A DNA stretch of 64,000 nucleotides. Origin: Geobacillus sp. 46C-IIa. Its GTDB lineage: Bacteria; Bacillota; Bacilli; Bacillales; Anoxybacillaceae. The stretch lies in NCBI RefSeq assembly GCF_014679505.1, contig NZ_CP061474.1:2056001-2120000 (forward strand). The letters are read 5' to 3'. A model generated the notes under the pieces. The model had not been told where the DNA came from, made no database searches, and worked only from the letters and a program-made list of their open reading frames with translations. The position numbers were made by a program, and so were the translations under genes. Below are positions 36,455-45,063 of the stretch, piece by piece (position 1 is the stretch's first letter; each line of letters starts with the position of its first letter).

Positions 36455-38110
36455 CTATTTCAGCATCGGCATATCGATGCCTTTTTCTTTCGCCGTCCGG
36501 ATGGCGAGCTCATACCCGGCGTCGGCGTGGCGGACGACGCCAAGCCCAGGGTCGGTCGTCAACACGCGTTCCAACCGTTTTTCCGCCTCTTTCGTCCCAT
36601 CGGCGACAATGACCATGCCGGCATGAATCGAGTAGCCCATGCCGACGCCGCCGCCGTGGTGAACCGACACCCAGCTTGCGCCGCCGACGGCATTCAACAG
36701 CGCGTTTAGAATCGGCCAGTCAGCGATGGCGTCGCTCCCGTCTTTCATTCCTTCCGTCTCCCGGTTCGGCGAGGCGACCGAACCCGAGTCCAAATGGTCG
36801 CGGCCGATGACGATCGGCGCTTTCAACTCACCTTTGGCCACCATGTCGTTGATGATTTTTCCGAACTTCGCCCGCTCGCCGTAGCCGAGCCAACAAATGC
36901 GCGCCGGCAGCCCTTGGAATTGGATTTGTTTTTGCGCCATGCGGATCCACTGGCAAAGACGCTCATTGTCATGAAATTCACGCAAAATGACTTCATCCGT
37001 TTTGTAAATGTCTTCCGGATCGCCGGAGAGCGCCACCCAGCGGAACGGGCCTTTTCCTTCACAAAAGAGCGGGCGGATGTAGGCCGGCACAAAGCCCGGG
37101 AAGGAGAAAGCGTCCTCGACCCCTTCGTCTTTCGCCACTTGACGGATGTTGTTGCCATAGTCAAATGTCACCGCCCCTTGCTTTTGCATCGCCAGCATCG
37201 CCCGCACATGCGCGGCAATCGATTGTTTGGCGCGGGCAACGTACTGCTTCGGATCGCGCGCCCGCAGCTCAGCCGCCTCATCAAGCGTCAACCCCGCGGG
37301 GATGTAGCCGTTTAACGGATCATGGGCGGACGTTTGATCGGTCAAGACGTCCGGAACAAAGCCCATGTCAACGAGCCGCGGCAACACTTCAGCCGCATTG
37401 CCGACAAGGCCGATCGACAGCGCTTTTTTCTCTTCCTTCGCTCGTCTGGCCATGGCCAGCGCGGCGTCCAGGCTGTCGGTCATCGTGTCAAGGTATTTCG
37501 TGTCCAGGCGGCGCTGGATGCGGGCAGGATCAATTTCAACAGCAAGGCAGACGCCGCCGTTCATCGTCACGGCGAGCGGCTGCGCCCCGCCCATGCCGCC
37601 AAGGCCGGCCGTTACCGTGATCGTTCCCGCCAGCGTGCCGCCAAAGTGCTGGCGCGCCACTTCGGCGAACGTTTCATACGTCCCTTGAACGATGCCTTGG
37701 CTGCCGATGTAAATCCAGCTGCCGGCCGTCATTTGCCCGTACATGATCAGCCCTTTTTTGTCGAGCTCATGGAAATGGTCCCATGTCGCCCATGCCGGCA
37801 CGAGGTTCGAGTTGGCAAGAAGGACGCGCGGCGCGTCCGGGTGGGTGCGAAACACCGCGACCGGCTTGCCCGATTGAATGAGCAATGTCTCATCGTTTTC
37901 TAAACGGAGAAGAGTGTCCACAATCGCCTCGTAACATTCCCAATTGCGCGCCGCTTTCCCGATGCCGCCGTAGACGATCAACTCATCCGGCCGCTCGGCG
38001 ACATCCGGATGCAAGTTGTTGTGCAACATGCGCAGCGCTGCTTCCTGAATCCATCCTTTCGCTCGCCGCTCCGTTCCGGAAAGCGCTTGCACCATTCGCT
38101 TGTCTGTCAT
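36455..38110 (-). CDS. hutU: Urocanate hydratase
   Basis: A 551-residue urocanase, which hydrates urocanate to imidazolonepropionate using tightly bound NAD as an electrophile. Signatures include [19 protein letters not shown], the NAD region [39 protein letters not shown] and [20 protein letters not shown] with the active-site Cys. The start at 38110 (MTDKRM) is preferred over 38116 because AAGGAGA is then at normal spacing. It is the first gene after a terminator, so hutU-hutI have their own promoter. Confidence 0.97.
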   Translation of the reverse strand: MTDKRMVQALSGTERRAKGWIQEAALRMLHNNLHPDVAERPDELIVYGGIGKAARNWECYEAIVDTLLRLENDETLLIQSGKPVAVFRTHPDAPRVLLANSNLVPAWATWDHFHELDKKGLIMYGQMTAGSWIYIGSQGIVQGTYETFAEVARQHFGGTLAGTITVTAGLGGMGGAQPLAVTMNGGVCLAVEIDPARIQRRLDTKYLDTMTDSLDAALAMARRAKEEKKALSIGLVGNAAEVLPRLVDMGFVPDVLTDQTSAHDPLNGYIPAGLTLDEAAELRARDPKQYVARAKQSIAAHVRAMLAMQKQGAVTFDYGNNIRQVAKDEGVEDAFSFPGFVPAYIRPLFCEGKGPFRWVALSGDPEDIYKTDEVILREFHDNERLCQWIRMAQKQIQFQGLPARICWLGYGERAKFGKIINDMVAKGELKAPIVIGRDHLDSGSVASPNRETEGMKDGSDAIADWPILNALLNAVGGASWVSVHHGGGVGMGYSIHAGMVIVADGTKEAEKRLERVLTTDPGLGVVRHADAGYELAIRTAKEKGIDMPMLK

Positions 38111-38192
38111 CGTCATCCTCTCCTTTTCCCTCTTTGCTTTTATTGTAAGGAAGTGAAGAGGACGGAGATAGATGCGCCTCTTTTAAAGGTGA

Positions 38193-38270
38193 TTCATTTT
38201 TTTCGAAATCTCACATTTCTTTTCCTTTTATTGATCCATTTCTTTTGATCACTGTTCATTTTTTTTGAAA
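38193..38270 (-). promoter_or_regulatory. Direct repeats upstream of hutU, candidate activator sites
   Basis: TTCATTTTTTTCGAAA (38193-38208) and TTCATTTTTTTTGAAA (38255-38270) differ at one base and start 62 bases apart, close to six helical turns. They lie between the araC terminator and hutU. A TACAAT near 38148 on minus could be the -10, without a good -35, as expected of an activated promoter. Binding by the adjacent AraC-type regulator is inferred. Confidence 0.4.
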
Positions 38271-38274
38271 AAAA

Positions 38275-38325
38275 CCGCCTACCGCGGTGATGACCGATAC
38301 GATCGTTGTTCATCGCGGTAGGCGG
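38275..38325 (-). terminator. Terminator overlapping the 3' end of the araC-type gene
   Basis: On minus, CCGCCTACCGCG ... CGCGGTAGGCGG followed by TTTTTTT. The stem contains the stop codon of the regulator gene. It separates hutG-regulator from hutU-hutI. Confidence 0.85.
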
Positions 38326-39766
38326 TCGGCGTCTGGTTCAGTTCGGCTTTAAAGACGCGCATCAAATAATGAGCCGTGCGAAACCCAGTCTGTTCGGCGA
38401 TTTCCTTAATCGAGAGGTCGGTTTGCCGAAGCAGCCGTTTCACCTCCTCAAGCCGCCGGTTCGTCAGCCATTGGCGGAACGTCACACCGCGCTTTTTTGA
38501 CAACAAATGGCTGAAATACGCAGGGCTGCGCCCGGCGGCGGCCGCGGCCTTCTCAAGCGTCAGCGACGGGTCGCGAAAATGCGCTTCCATATAGCGGAGC
38601 CCCCGTTCAATGGCGTCGACGCGCTCGTCTTCCGCTGCTCGCCTCGCTTCGTCAAGCAGCCGGCGCAAAAACAAAATCAACTCCTGAACGATGCGATACA
38701 GCACCGGATTATACAAAATTTCCTGAAACAGGCGCATGTATTCTCGTTCGGTCGCACCGCGGTCCAGACGGTACGTCTTCATAAACCGCCGGATTTGCGC
38801 CAAAATGCTTGTCAACCGCGTGCGCACCATCTCCGGGCTCGGAAACGGTGGCGACCAATGCCAAAACCCGCGCTGCAACCATCGCTTCACCGCTTCGTGG
38901 TCGAACCGCTCAAGCATCTCGATCCATTGCCGCTGCTCCTCGGGCGTCAGAAACGGATCCAGGTCGCGCCACTGTCCATCATCAGGCGATGGAGCGATCA
39001 CTTGCCGATAACCGATAAAAAACGTCGTCTCGAGCAGCCGGCGGGCGGCTTGGTATCGCTCACGCACCGTTTTCCGGCCATCCGGCGGCATGATGACGAC
39101 CGCCAATGGCTCATGATGTTCCTCCTCCCAATCGCGCAACATCTTCCACGCTTCCTCTTTCCCGTCTCCCGGGAGCTCGGAAAAGAGGCAGACCGCCATA
39201 TGGGTCAACGGCAAGACGCGCGCCTGCCGGCGAAACGAATAGCCCGTTAAAAAGCGGATCACTTCGGAAGAGAAGGAAGGCTGTTCGGCCTGCACAAGCC
39301 ATACATGGGTCGACACGTCAACACGGTCATCGGCAAATAACGAGCGATAATCGCCATCATGGCCGCCAACGCCCACGGACGGCCGGGAGCGCCCGCCTTC
39401 GCCGGAAAACGAAGCCGCCGTCCGCAACGCTTGCTTCAATTTGGCGGGCTCAAGCGGTTTCACAAGCAAATCGACGCATTGCCAGTCGATGGCCTGCTTC
39501 GCTCGCGCGAATGTCGCCTCAGCGGTGGCGGCAATCACGCGCTGGCAAAACAGGCGGATGCAAGACGTCGCTTTTCCCCACAGTTCATACGGAATCATAT
39601 CCAATTCGACGTACAGCAGCTCCGGCGCTTCCCGCTCAAGAAGCACCATCATCTCCTCGACCGCAGCCGCCGTGTATACTTGCTCAATCGGCAAGGAATA
39701 CGCGGATACGAGCCAGCGGATCGCTTCCCGTTCCTTGTCGTCCCGTTCGGCAATGACCAATTTCAC
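38279..39766 (-). CDS. AraC-type response regulator in the hut cluster
   Basis: A 495-residue regulator. The N-terminal 115 residues look like a receiver domain: acidic pair in AERDDKE, phospho-acceptor region LLYVELDMIP, VIAATAEA and the Lys in LVKPLEP. A middle region of about 240 residues is unassigned. The C-terminal 100 residues are an AraC-type double helix-turn-helix (LEKAAAAAGRSPAYFSHLL and DLSIKEIAEQTGFRTAHYLM). This is the YesN-type layout, usually driven by a sensor kinase; none is encoded nearby. The start is GTG with GGCGGTGAG upstream. It sits between hutG and hutU, so control of histidine use is likely, replacing the HutP system of B. subtilis. Confidence 0.82.
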   Translation of the reverse strand: MKLVIAERDDKEREAIRWLVSAYSLPIEQVYTAAAVEEMMVLLEREAPELLYVELDMIPYELWGKATSCIRLFCQRVIAATAEATFARAKQAIDWQCVDLLVKPLEPAKLKQALRTAASFSGEGGRSRPSVGVGGHDGDYRSLFADDRVDVSTHVWLVQAEQPSFSSEVIRFLTGYSFRRQARVLPLTHMAVCLFSELPGDGKEEAWKMLRDWEEEHHEPLAVVIMPPDGRKTVRERYQAARRLLETTFFIGYRQVIAPSPDDGQWRDLDPFLTPEEQRQWIEMLERFDHEAVKRWLQRGFWHWSPPFPSPEMVRTRLTSILAQIRRFMKTYRLDRGATEREYMRLFQEILYNPVLYRIVQELILFLRRLLDEARRAAEDERVDAIERGLRYMEAHFRDPSLTLEKAAAAAGRSPAYFSHLLSKKRGVTFRQWLTNRRLEEVKRLLRQTDLSIKEIAEQTGFRTAHYLMRVFKAELNQTPTAYRDEQRSYRSSPR

Positions 39767-39812
39767 GTTCTCACCGCCTTGGCTGCTTGATGGAATGGCT
39801 CATGCAACATGT

Positions 39813-40793
39813 TCATCGAACGTTTTCGACGCTGCTTTGCAAACGTCGAAAATAAAGAAGGATTTCCATGCAAAAAGCGGCGGCTAGCGCCACGGTTTTT
39901 CCTCCTTCATCCACGAGCGGGTTGACTTCGCAAAGGTCGACACTGATCGTTTTTGCGTGGGAAACGATGCGGCGGACGAGCGCGCGCACCAGCGACGGAG
40001 CGAGTCCAAACGGCGACGGCGCACTCACCCCCGGCGCGGCGGCAGCGCTGATGGCGTCCATGCAAATGGTCAACATCACGCTGTCATACTTTGAGGCAAA
40101 TCGTTCGATCTGTTCATAAGCCGCCTCGATCGGCTCGGCGGTCAGCTGTTCTTCAAGCATGTACTCGCATCCGTACCGCTGTGCATCCGCAAACAGCGCT
40201 GCCGTGTTCCCAAGTTTTTGAATCCCTAAGCAGCAATACCCCACTTGTTTATCTTCATCCAAAATTTGCCGAAACATCGTCCCGGACGTCGGCCCGTCAT
40301 CGTACGGCCGCAAATCGAAATGGGCGTCAATGTTGATGATGCCAAGGCGGGCGTTCGGCCCAAGCGCTTCGCGGACGCCTACGTAATGGCCATACGCCGT
40401 CTCATGGCCGCCGCCGATCACGATAGGCGCCGCGCCGCTTCGCAGCAGGCGGGCGACGGCTTTTCCGAGTTCGGCCTGGCTTTGTTCGAGCTGTCCGTCC
40501 ACGCAAACGACATCGCCCGCATCAAAGACGGACGCGCCTTGTGGAAGATGCCATGGCAGCCTCCCCAGCGCCGCTTTCACGGCAGCCGGCGCCTCTTTCG
40601 CCCCTTGGCGGCCTTGGTTGCGGCGTACTCCTTCGTCGCACGCAAACCCGATGAACGCCGCCGATCGTTCCATCGGCTCCAAAGACTTGGACAAATCGAG
40701 CAAACGAATGCGCTGATGGAGGCGAAACGCCTGCTCATCGCTCACACTGTCCACCCGTCCCGTCCAGCGGTTGGCGTCTGGCGATTGATACAT
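39813..40793 (-). CDS. hutG: Formimidoylglutamase
   Basis: A 326-residue member of the arginase/agmatinase family that hydrolyses N-formimidoyl-glutamate to glutamate and formamide. Manganese-binding segments are present: IGGGHETAYGHYVG, INIDAHFDLRPYD and TICMDAISAAAAPGVSAPSP. The N-terminal GFACDEGVRRNQGRQGAKEA is typical of HutG. AAAGGAGAT precedes the ATG. It is the first gene of the hut cluster on this strand, upstream of the AraC-type gene. Formamide is a product, which is noteworthy because an acetamidase/formamidase gene lies 39 kb away in the window. Confidence 0.94.
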   Translation of the reverse strand: MYQSPDANRWTGRVDSVSDEQAFRLHQRIRLLDLSKSLEPMERSAAFIGFACDEGVRRNQGRQGAKEAPAAVKAALGRLPWHLPQGASVFDAGDVVCVDGQLEQSQAELGKAVARLLRSGAAPIVIGGGHETAYGHYVGVREALGPNARLGIINIDAHFDLRPYDDGPTSGTMFRQILDEDKQVGYCCLGIQKLGNTAALFADAQRYGCEYMLEEQLTAEPIEAAYEQIERFASKYDSVMLTICMDAISAAAAPGVSAPSPFGLAPSLVRALVRRIVSHAKTISVDLCEVNPLVDEGGKTVALAAAFCMEILLYFRRLQSSVENVR

Positions 40794-40936
40794 GAGATCA
40801 TCTCCTTTCCATCATCAGCTGTTTGTTTCTTTCGCTGCCGCCTTGCCGTTCTCCTCCCCGCGGACGTAAAAAGAGGAAATCGCCGCCGTTTGGCGAATAC
40901 AACCATCTGACTCCATTACAGAAAGGGTGTTAAGCG

Positions 40937-41353
40937 ATGAAGCAACTGACAAACTTGCATGAGGTCATCACCGGCCAAAGCGCGCCGCCGCCGTGCGATA
41001 CAACACTCGGCGTTCGCTTGACAGAAGCACAAAACGGCTATGCGAAAGGCGTATGGACGATCAGCGAATCGCTGCTCAACGGCAACGGCGTCATTATGGG
41101 CGGGTTTGTCGGCGCAGCGGCGGATATTGTGATGGCTTATGCGGTGACGACCTTGCTTCGCGATGATCAAATGCACGCCTCGATCAACTTGCAAACGACG
41201 TTTCACCGCCCAGCAACAGCGGGAGAGGCCGAAATCGAGGCGCGGGTGGAAAAATTCGGGAAAACCATCGCCTATGTGACCGCCATCGTGCGGCAAAACA
41301 GCAAAGAGGTGGCGAGCGCCACGTCGTCCGTGCTGATCATGGAAAAACGATGA
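40937..41353 (+). CDS. PaaI-type hotdog thioesterase
   Basis: A 138-residue hotdog-fold protein likely to hydrolyse acyl-CoA esters. The typical core is VIMGGFVGAAADIVMAYAVT on the hotdog helix followed by HASINLQTTFHRPATAGEAE. Such proteins work as dimers or tetramers in the cytoplasm, with aromatic or medium-chain acyl-CoA substrates. It is divergent from hutG with 143 bases between and ends before a shared hairpin. The substrate is unknown. The start has AAAGGGTGT upstream, a moderate site. Confidence 0.85.
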   Translation: MKQLTNLHEVITGQSAPPPCDTTLGVRLTEAQNGYAKGVWTISESLLNGNGVIMGGFVGAAADIVMAYAVTTLLRDDQMHASINLQTTFHRPATAGEAEIEARVEKFGKTIAYVTAIVRQNSKEVASATSSVLIMEKR

Positions 41354-41575
41354 AACACCGGTCTTTCCTGCAAGAGAGCGGATCATGGACAGGATCTGAA
41401 AGAAGGCAAAAACCTACTGGAAAGAAAGCGGCAAGATCTCGTAAAACGGCATTTCGAACAACGTCTCCCACCGCCCTAGACCTCAACAAATGGCAGGGAG
41501 GAATGATGATAGGCTTTGCACGCCATCGGGAGCCGAACTGTAGGGGGATTCGTCGCTCGATTCTTCGCCGCCCTC

Positions 41576-41637
41576 AGCAGCGAAGCGCCGAAGAAAGCGC
41601 TGTCAAAACCAGTCGCTCCTCGGCGCTTTTCGCTGCT
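41576..41637. terminator. Shared hairpin between two converging thioesterase genes
   Basis: AGCAGCGAA-GCGCCGA pairs with TCGGCGC-TTTTCGCTGCT; stem about 16 bases with a small bulge. It lies just past the stop of the minus-strand gene and 220 bases past the plus-strand gene. Confidence 0.6.
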
Positions 41638-41639
41638 CG

Positions 41640-42122
41640 TTACGCCCGGACAAACGTTTTTGGCATCACGACGGCCACAACTTGCCCGCGGGCGCACAGT
41701 TCGCCGTTGGCGAACACTTCGGTGTCCACTTGCCATTTTTTCGGATGAATTTCCGTCACCGTGCCAATGGCCATAAGCGGCACCCCGTGCGGCGTCGGTT
41801 TGAGAAAATCGACGTGCAGCGAAGCGGTGACAAAACGCGGCGGCGCCTCCCCGCTGCCCGGCTCATGGCCGTTTTTCCGATGCAGCGCCAGCGCTGCTGA
41901 ACCGGTGCCGTGACAATCGATGAGCGAGGCGATCAGCCCGCCGTATACAAACCCAGGAATCGCCGTATGTTCCGGGCGCGGCGTATACACCGTCACCGTC
42001 TTGTCCCCTTGCCATCCGGTGCGGAAATGATGGCCCGTCTCATTCAAACGGCCGCAGCCATAGCACCAAGCGAATTCATCGGGATAGTCGTCTTGAATGG
42101 CGTGAACGATCGTTTCTTCCAC
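41640..42122 (-). CDS. PaaI/THEM4-type hotdog thioesterase
   Basis: A 160-residue hotdog protein. The N-terminal CYGCGRLNETGHHFRTGW and the core HTAIPGFVYGGLIASLIDCH, with Asp and His, are typical of this branch; TASLHVDFLKPTPHGVPLMA completes the fold. It likely cleaves acyl-CoA thioesters. It faces the PaaI-type gene at 40937 tail to tail, but the two share little beyond the fold, so they are not recent duplicates. The start has GGGGGAGATG upstream. Confidence 0.85.
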   Translation of the reverse strand: MEETIVHAIQDDYPDEFAWCYGCGRLNETGHHFRTGWQGDKTVTVYTPRPEHTAIPGFVYGGLIASLIDCHGTGSAALALHRKNGHEPGSGEAPPRFVTASLHVDFLKPTPHGVPLMAIGTVTEIHPKKWQVDTEVFANGELCARGQVVAVVMPKTFVRA

Positions 42123-42267
42123 TACACATCTCCCCCTCTCCTTTTCTAGTATACCATTGAATAGAGAGGACGACGACTCCTATTTAGGAGGATGGTTGCT
42201 TAGCGGCGGGCAAGGCCGACGAAGAAACGGGCGCGAAACGCTGACAGATAAGCAGTCAGTGCATAGA

Positions 42268-42290
42268 GGCGGTCCAAACAGCGGACCGCC
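42268..42290 (-). terminator. Hairpin after the VOC-family gene
   Basis: GGCGGTCC / GGACCGCC, perfect eight-base stem with a seven-base loop, directly after the stop. The T-run is missing. Confidence 0.55.
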
Positions 42291-42295
42291 CGTGT

Positions 42296-42688
42296 TTATT
42301 CTGCCGATCGTTCCGGCTCGTAAAATTCGATCCATTCGCCGTCTGGACCGAGGAAAAACAAATATTTCGCCCCGTTCGGAAGCTCGGTAATGTCCTCCCA
42401 AACGAGCGGGACGCCAAGCGACACGAGCCGCTCTTTCTCCTGTTCAATGCCTTCGACCGTAAAGGCGACATGATGCACTTTTCCTTCCGTCGGCAAGTTC
42501 GGATTGTACCCTTCAATGAGCTCGACGATGATCTGCCCGTTAAGCCCTAAAAACGCCAGTTTCATCGTTCCGTTTGTATGGATCATCTCGCTGATCAGCT
42601 CGAGGCCGACGACGTTTTGATAAAATGCCTTTGATGTTTCAATATCTTTCACTTGGATGCCGACGTGCTCAAATTTTTTGACTGCCAT
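42296..42688 (-). CDS. VOC-family (glyoxalase-like) protein
   Basis: A 130-residue vicinal-oxygen-chelate fold protein. It has the two beta-alpha-beta-beta-beta halves, KKFEHVGIQVKDIETSKAFY at the start and GKVHHVAFTVEGIEQEKERL in the middle. Metal-site residues His and Glu are in FEHVGI, VELIEG, VHHVAF and EWIEFYEP. This is the set of a glyoxalase I-like metal enzyme, but VOC proteins also include epimerases and dioxygenases. The start at 42688 has AAAGGAAG eight bases upstream. It follows a small unknown ORF by 16 bases and lies downstream of an S-box riboswitch, so it may be controlled by S-adenosylmethionine. Confidence 0.85.
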   Translation of the reverse strand: MAVKKFEHVGIQVKDIETSKAFYQNVVGLELISEMIHTNGTMKLAFLGLNGQIIVELIEGYNPNLPTEGKVHHVAFTVEGIEQEKERLVSLGVPLVWEDITELPNGAKYLFFLGPDGEWIEFYEPERSAE

Positions 42689-42704
42689 TCGTTGTTCTTC
42701 CTTT

Positions 42705-43010
42705 CTATGATTCAATTGAAAACACGGTTCGCAAATACGGGGTCATTCGTGGTGGGAGAATGTCTTTTTTCCCTAGCTCCATCCATAGATAGCGGTCAAG
42801 GGCATACGGTCCTTCCGCTTTCCATTCATCCACCTCATCGTTCGTCAGCACGATGGAAAACATCGTTCCTTGCGCTTCCCCATACAAATGGACATATCTG
42901 TCCCCGCGGTCGACATGCACGGCCGCCTGCGGATCAAAGCGAATGAGTTCCGTCCGCACGCAACGCATGACATGAACGGCAAACGTCGCCGCCGGCAAAT
43001 GCGCCGCCAT
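42705..43010 (-). CDS. Small protein of unknown function downstream of S-box
   Basis: A 101-residue frame that I do not recognise. The sequence looks protein-like (RTELIRFDPQAAVHVDRGD, VDEWKAEGPYALDRYLWMEL) and ends 16 bases before the VOC gene. The ATG at 43010 has no ribosome site; the ATG at 42968 (MRCVRTEL) is an alternative. A good GGGAGGTGAGGG lies about 40 bases upstream but leads into another frame, so a small frameshift or an unusual start is possible. It is the first reading frame after the riboswitch terminator. Confidence 0.55.
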   Translation of the reverse strand: MAAHLPAATFAVHVMRCVRTELIRFDPQAAVHVDRGDRYVHLYGEAQGTMFSIVLTNDEVDEWKAEGPYALDRYLWMELGKKDILPPRMTPYLRTVFSIES

Positions 43011-43064
43011 ACAGGCCGGAGCGACAGTCGTTCCGCCACTGTTTCCCCCTCACCTCCCATTCAA

Positions 43065-43104
43065 TAAAAAACCCCTTCCGCCTCGGAATGATGCGAAAGG
43101 GGGC
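43065..43104 (-). terminator. Riboswitch expression-platform terminator
   Basis: On minus CCCCTTTCGC ... GCGGAAGGGG with one wobble pair, followed by TTTTTT. It begins eight bases after the S-box aptamer, the usual place for S-adenosylmethionine-dependent termination. Confidence 0.85.
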
Positions 43105-43111
43105 AGCCGTT

Positions 43112-43212
43112 CTTATCATCCAAAGCGAAATCGCTTTGCGGGTGTTAGCACCTTGCCAGGGGCAGGTTGCTGTGGGGTCATCAAGCCCGTTCTCTCGCCC
43201 ACTCTTGATAAG
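43112..43212 (-). ncRNA. SAM-I (S-box) riboswitch aptamer
   Basis: On minus the sequence starts CTTATCAAGAGTGGGCGAGA, continues with GGGCTTGATGACCCCACAGC, AACC, GGTGCTAACACC and closes with GATAAG pairing to CTTATC. This is the S-box order P1, P2 with the kink-turn, P3 (GCAACC) and P4. It binds S-adenosylmethionine and should stop transcription when it is plentiful. The genes downstream on minus are the small unknown ORF and the VOC protein, not known methionine genes. Confidence 0.88.
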
Positions 43213-43264
43213 ACGTATGCAATTTGATTTCAATATTATCATACATCAACAAAGGTGGCAATTG

Positions 43265-45049
43265 TTATTGTTCGACCTCCGGTTGCTCTGACGTGACGCC
43301 GACATCTTTCCACGTCAGTTTCGAGCCCGGATCGACCGTGAAGTTGGCGACGCGGTTGTTGACCGCATAGATGGCCGAACGATACAATGTCGGAATGACC
43401 GGAACTTCTTCGTTCATCATCTGTTGCCATTCGCTGTAAATTTTCCGTCGATATTCTTTGTCAAACGCTTGTTCAGAGTGGCCTTTTTCCAACAGTTCAT
43501 CGTTTTTCTCATTCACCCAGCGCGAGTAGTTGAACATGACGTTGCGTCCATACAATCCATATGGATCGACGTCGGTGCCCGTCCCCCATGCGGCTGCGTA
43601 AACGTCCACTTTCGGATCGTCTTTTTCGACCATATCATAGAAGGAGTTGAACTCCGCCAAACGTCCGTCAACAAGTTGGACATCGAGGCCGACATCTTTC
43701 CAGCATTGCATATAAAATTTGGCCAACGGTTCAGCGATGTCCCCGCCGCTCATCGCCAAGAAGTTGATCTTGAATTTTTTGCCGTTCGGATCTTCGCGGA
43801 GGCCGTCGCCATCCACATCTTTATATCCCGCTTCATCCAGCAATTGTTTCGCTTTTTCCGGATTGTACGTATACCCTTTGATGGAGCTGTCATGATAACC
43901 TGGGAACGACGGCGGAATGAGCGTGTTCGCCGGGAAGCGCAAGCCATGATACAGGCGGTCAGCCACCTCTTGGTTGTTGATGGCATACGCCATCGCCTGG
44001 CGCAGTTTTTTGTTTTGGAATTTCGGATTATCCATTACGTTTTCCTGCTTTTTCGCATCCCAATGGCCGAGTTTAAAGCCGATATAGTTGTACGCCAGGT
44101 CCACCCTGCCGATAAACTGAATGTTTTTCGCCCCTTTAGCGTTCAAATATTGGTCAGTCGGGAACTCAGCGATGTCAATTTCGCCTTTTTTCAGCGCTTG
44201 CAGGACGACTTGCGGGCTGACAACTTTCAAAATGACGCCTTCCAAGTTCGGTTTGCCGGCCCAGTAGTCATCATTGCGGACAAATTCGACCGACTCGCCC
44301 GGAACGATTTTCTTCACTTTGAACGGCCCGAAGCCAATCGGGTTTTTCCGGATTTTATCCGATTTCGCCAAGTCTTTGATCGGAATGTCTTTCAAGTAAT
44401 GCTTCGGCAGCGGATACGCCCAGATGCCTGTCAAGACCGACGGATTGGCTTGTTTCCACGTGATCGTCAACGTCTTTTTGTCGATCACTTTAATGCCGGA
44501 AATTTTATCCGCTTTGCCGCTATGATATTCTTCCATCCCGACGATGCCTTGAATGAGCGCATCGCCATAGCGGACGCCGGTGTAATCTTTATGGCCGATG
44601 ACCAAATACGCATACTCCAAGTCTTCGGCGGTCACCGGCTGGCCGTCATGCCAGTTGACATTGTCTTTGATGCGGATCGTCATCGTCTTTTTGTCTTCCG
44701 ACAGCTCGTATGTGGCAGCACCGTCATTCGTAATCTCATAGTCGCCGTTCGTCCGGAAAAGCGATTCATCGAAAAATTGCAAAATCTCTGCATCGGGAGC
44801 TCCCGTGTAGAACGCATAACTGAGCGTCCCTTCAAACGGCGTATCGGACACAAGGCCGTATTTCAACACACCGCCATCGATGATTTTCCCGTCATTTTTC
44901 ACCGTCATCGGGAATTGGCTGATGTCTTCCTTCTGGGCTGCCGGTTTTTCTTTGTTGTTGCCCTTTCCGCTCGTCGTGTCGGATTTGCCCGTGCATCCGG
45001 CGAGCACGAGCAGGAGCGCGACGAGAGCCGTCAACCACCTTCTCTTCAC
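43265..45049 (-). CDS. oppA: Oligopeptide ABC transporter substrate-binding lipoprotein
   Basis: A 594-residue extracellular binding protein of the OppA/AppA family (SBP_bac_5). The signal peptide ends with a lipobox (VALLLVLAGC), so it is anchored to the outer face of the membrane. Family segments include TMTIRIKDNVNWHDGQPVTA, the region FGPFKVKKIVPGE, and KKLRQAMAYAINNQEVADRL. It delivers peptides to the two permeases. It is the last gene of oppD-F-B-C-A, 14 bases after oppC. The peptide preference is not known. Confidence 0.93.
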   Translation of the reverse strand: MKRRWLTALVALLLVLAGCTGKSDTTSGKGNNKEKPAAQKEDISQFPMTVKNDGKIIDGGVLKYGLVSDTPFEGTLSYAFYTGAPDAEILQFFDESLFRTNGDYEITNDGAATYELSEDKKTMTIRIKDNVNWHDGQPVTAEDLEYAYLVIGHKDYTGVRYGDALIQGIVGMEEYHSGKADKISGIKVIDKKTLTITWKQANPSVLTGIWAYPLPKHYLKDIPIKDLAKSDKIRKNPIGFGPFKVKKIVPGESVEFVRNDDYWAGKPNLEGVILKVVSPQVVLQALKKGEIDIAEFPTDQYLNAKGAKNIQFIGRVDLAYNYIGFKLGHWDAKKQENVMDNPKFQNKKLRQAMAYAINNQEVADRLYHGLRFPANTLIPPSFPGYHDSSIKGYTYNPEKAKQLLDEAGYKDVDGDGLREDPNGKKFKINFLAMSGGDIAEPLAKFYMQCWKDVGLDVQLVDGRLAEFNSFYDMVEKDDPKVDVYAAAWGTGTDVDPYGLYGRNVMFNYSRWVNEKNDELLEKGHSEQAFDKEYRRKIYSEWQQMMNEEVPVIPTLYRSAIYAVNNRVANFTVDPGSKLTWKDVGVTSEQPEVEQ

Positions 45050-45063
45050 TTTTTCTTCCCCCT

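Noticed and set aside
42845..43242. Frames overlapping the S-box and its terminator
   Set aside because: They run through the riboswitch structure and have Arg/Cys-rich shadow composition; the aptamer explains the sequence.
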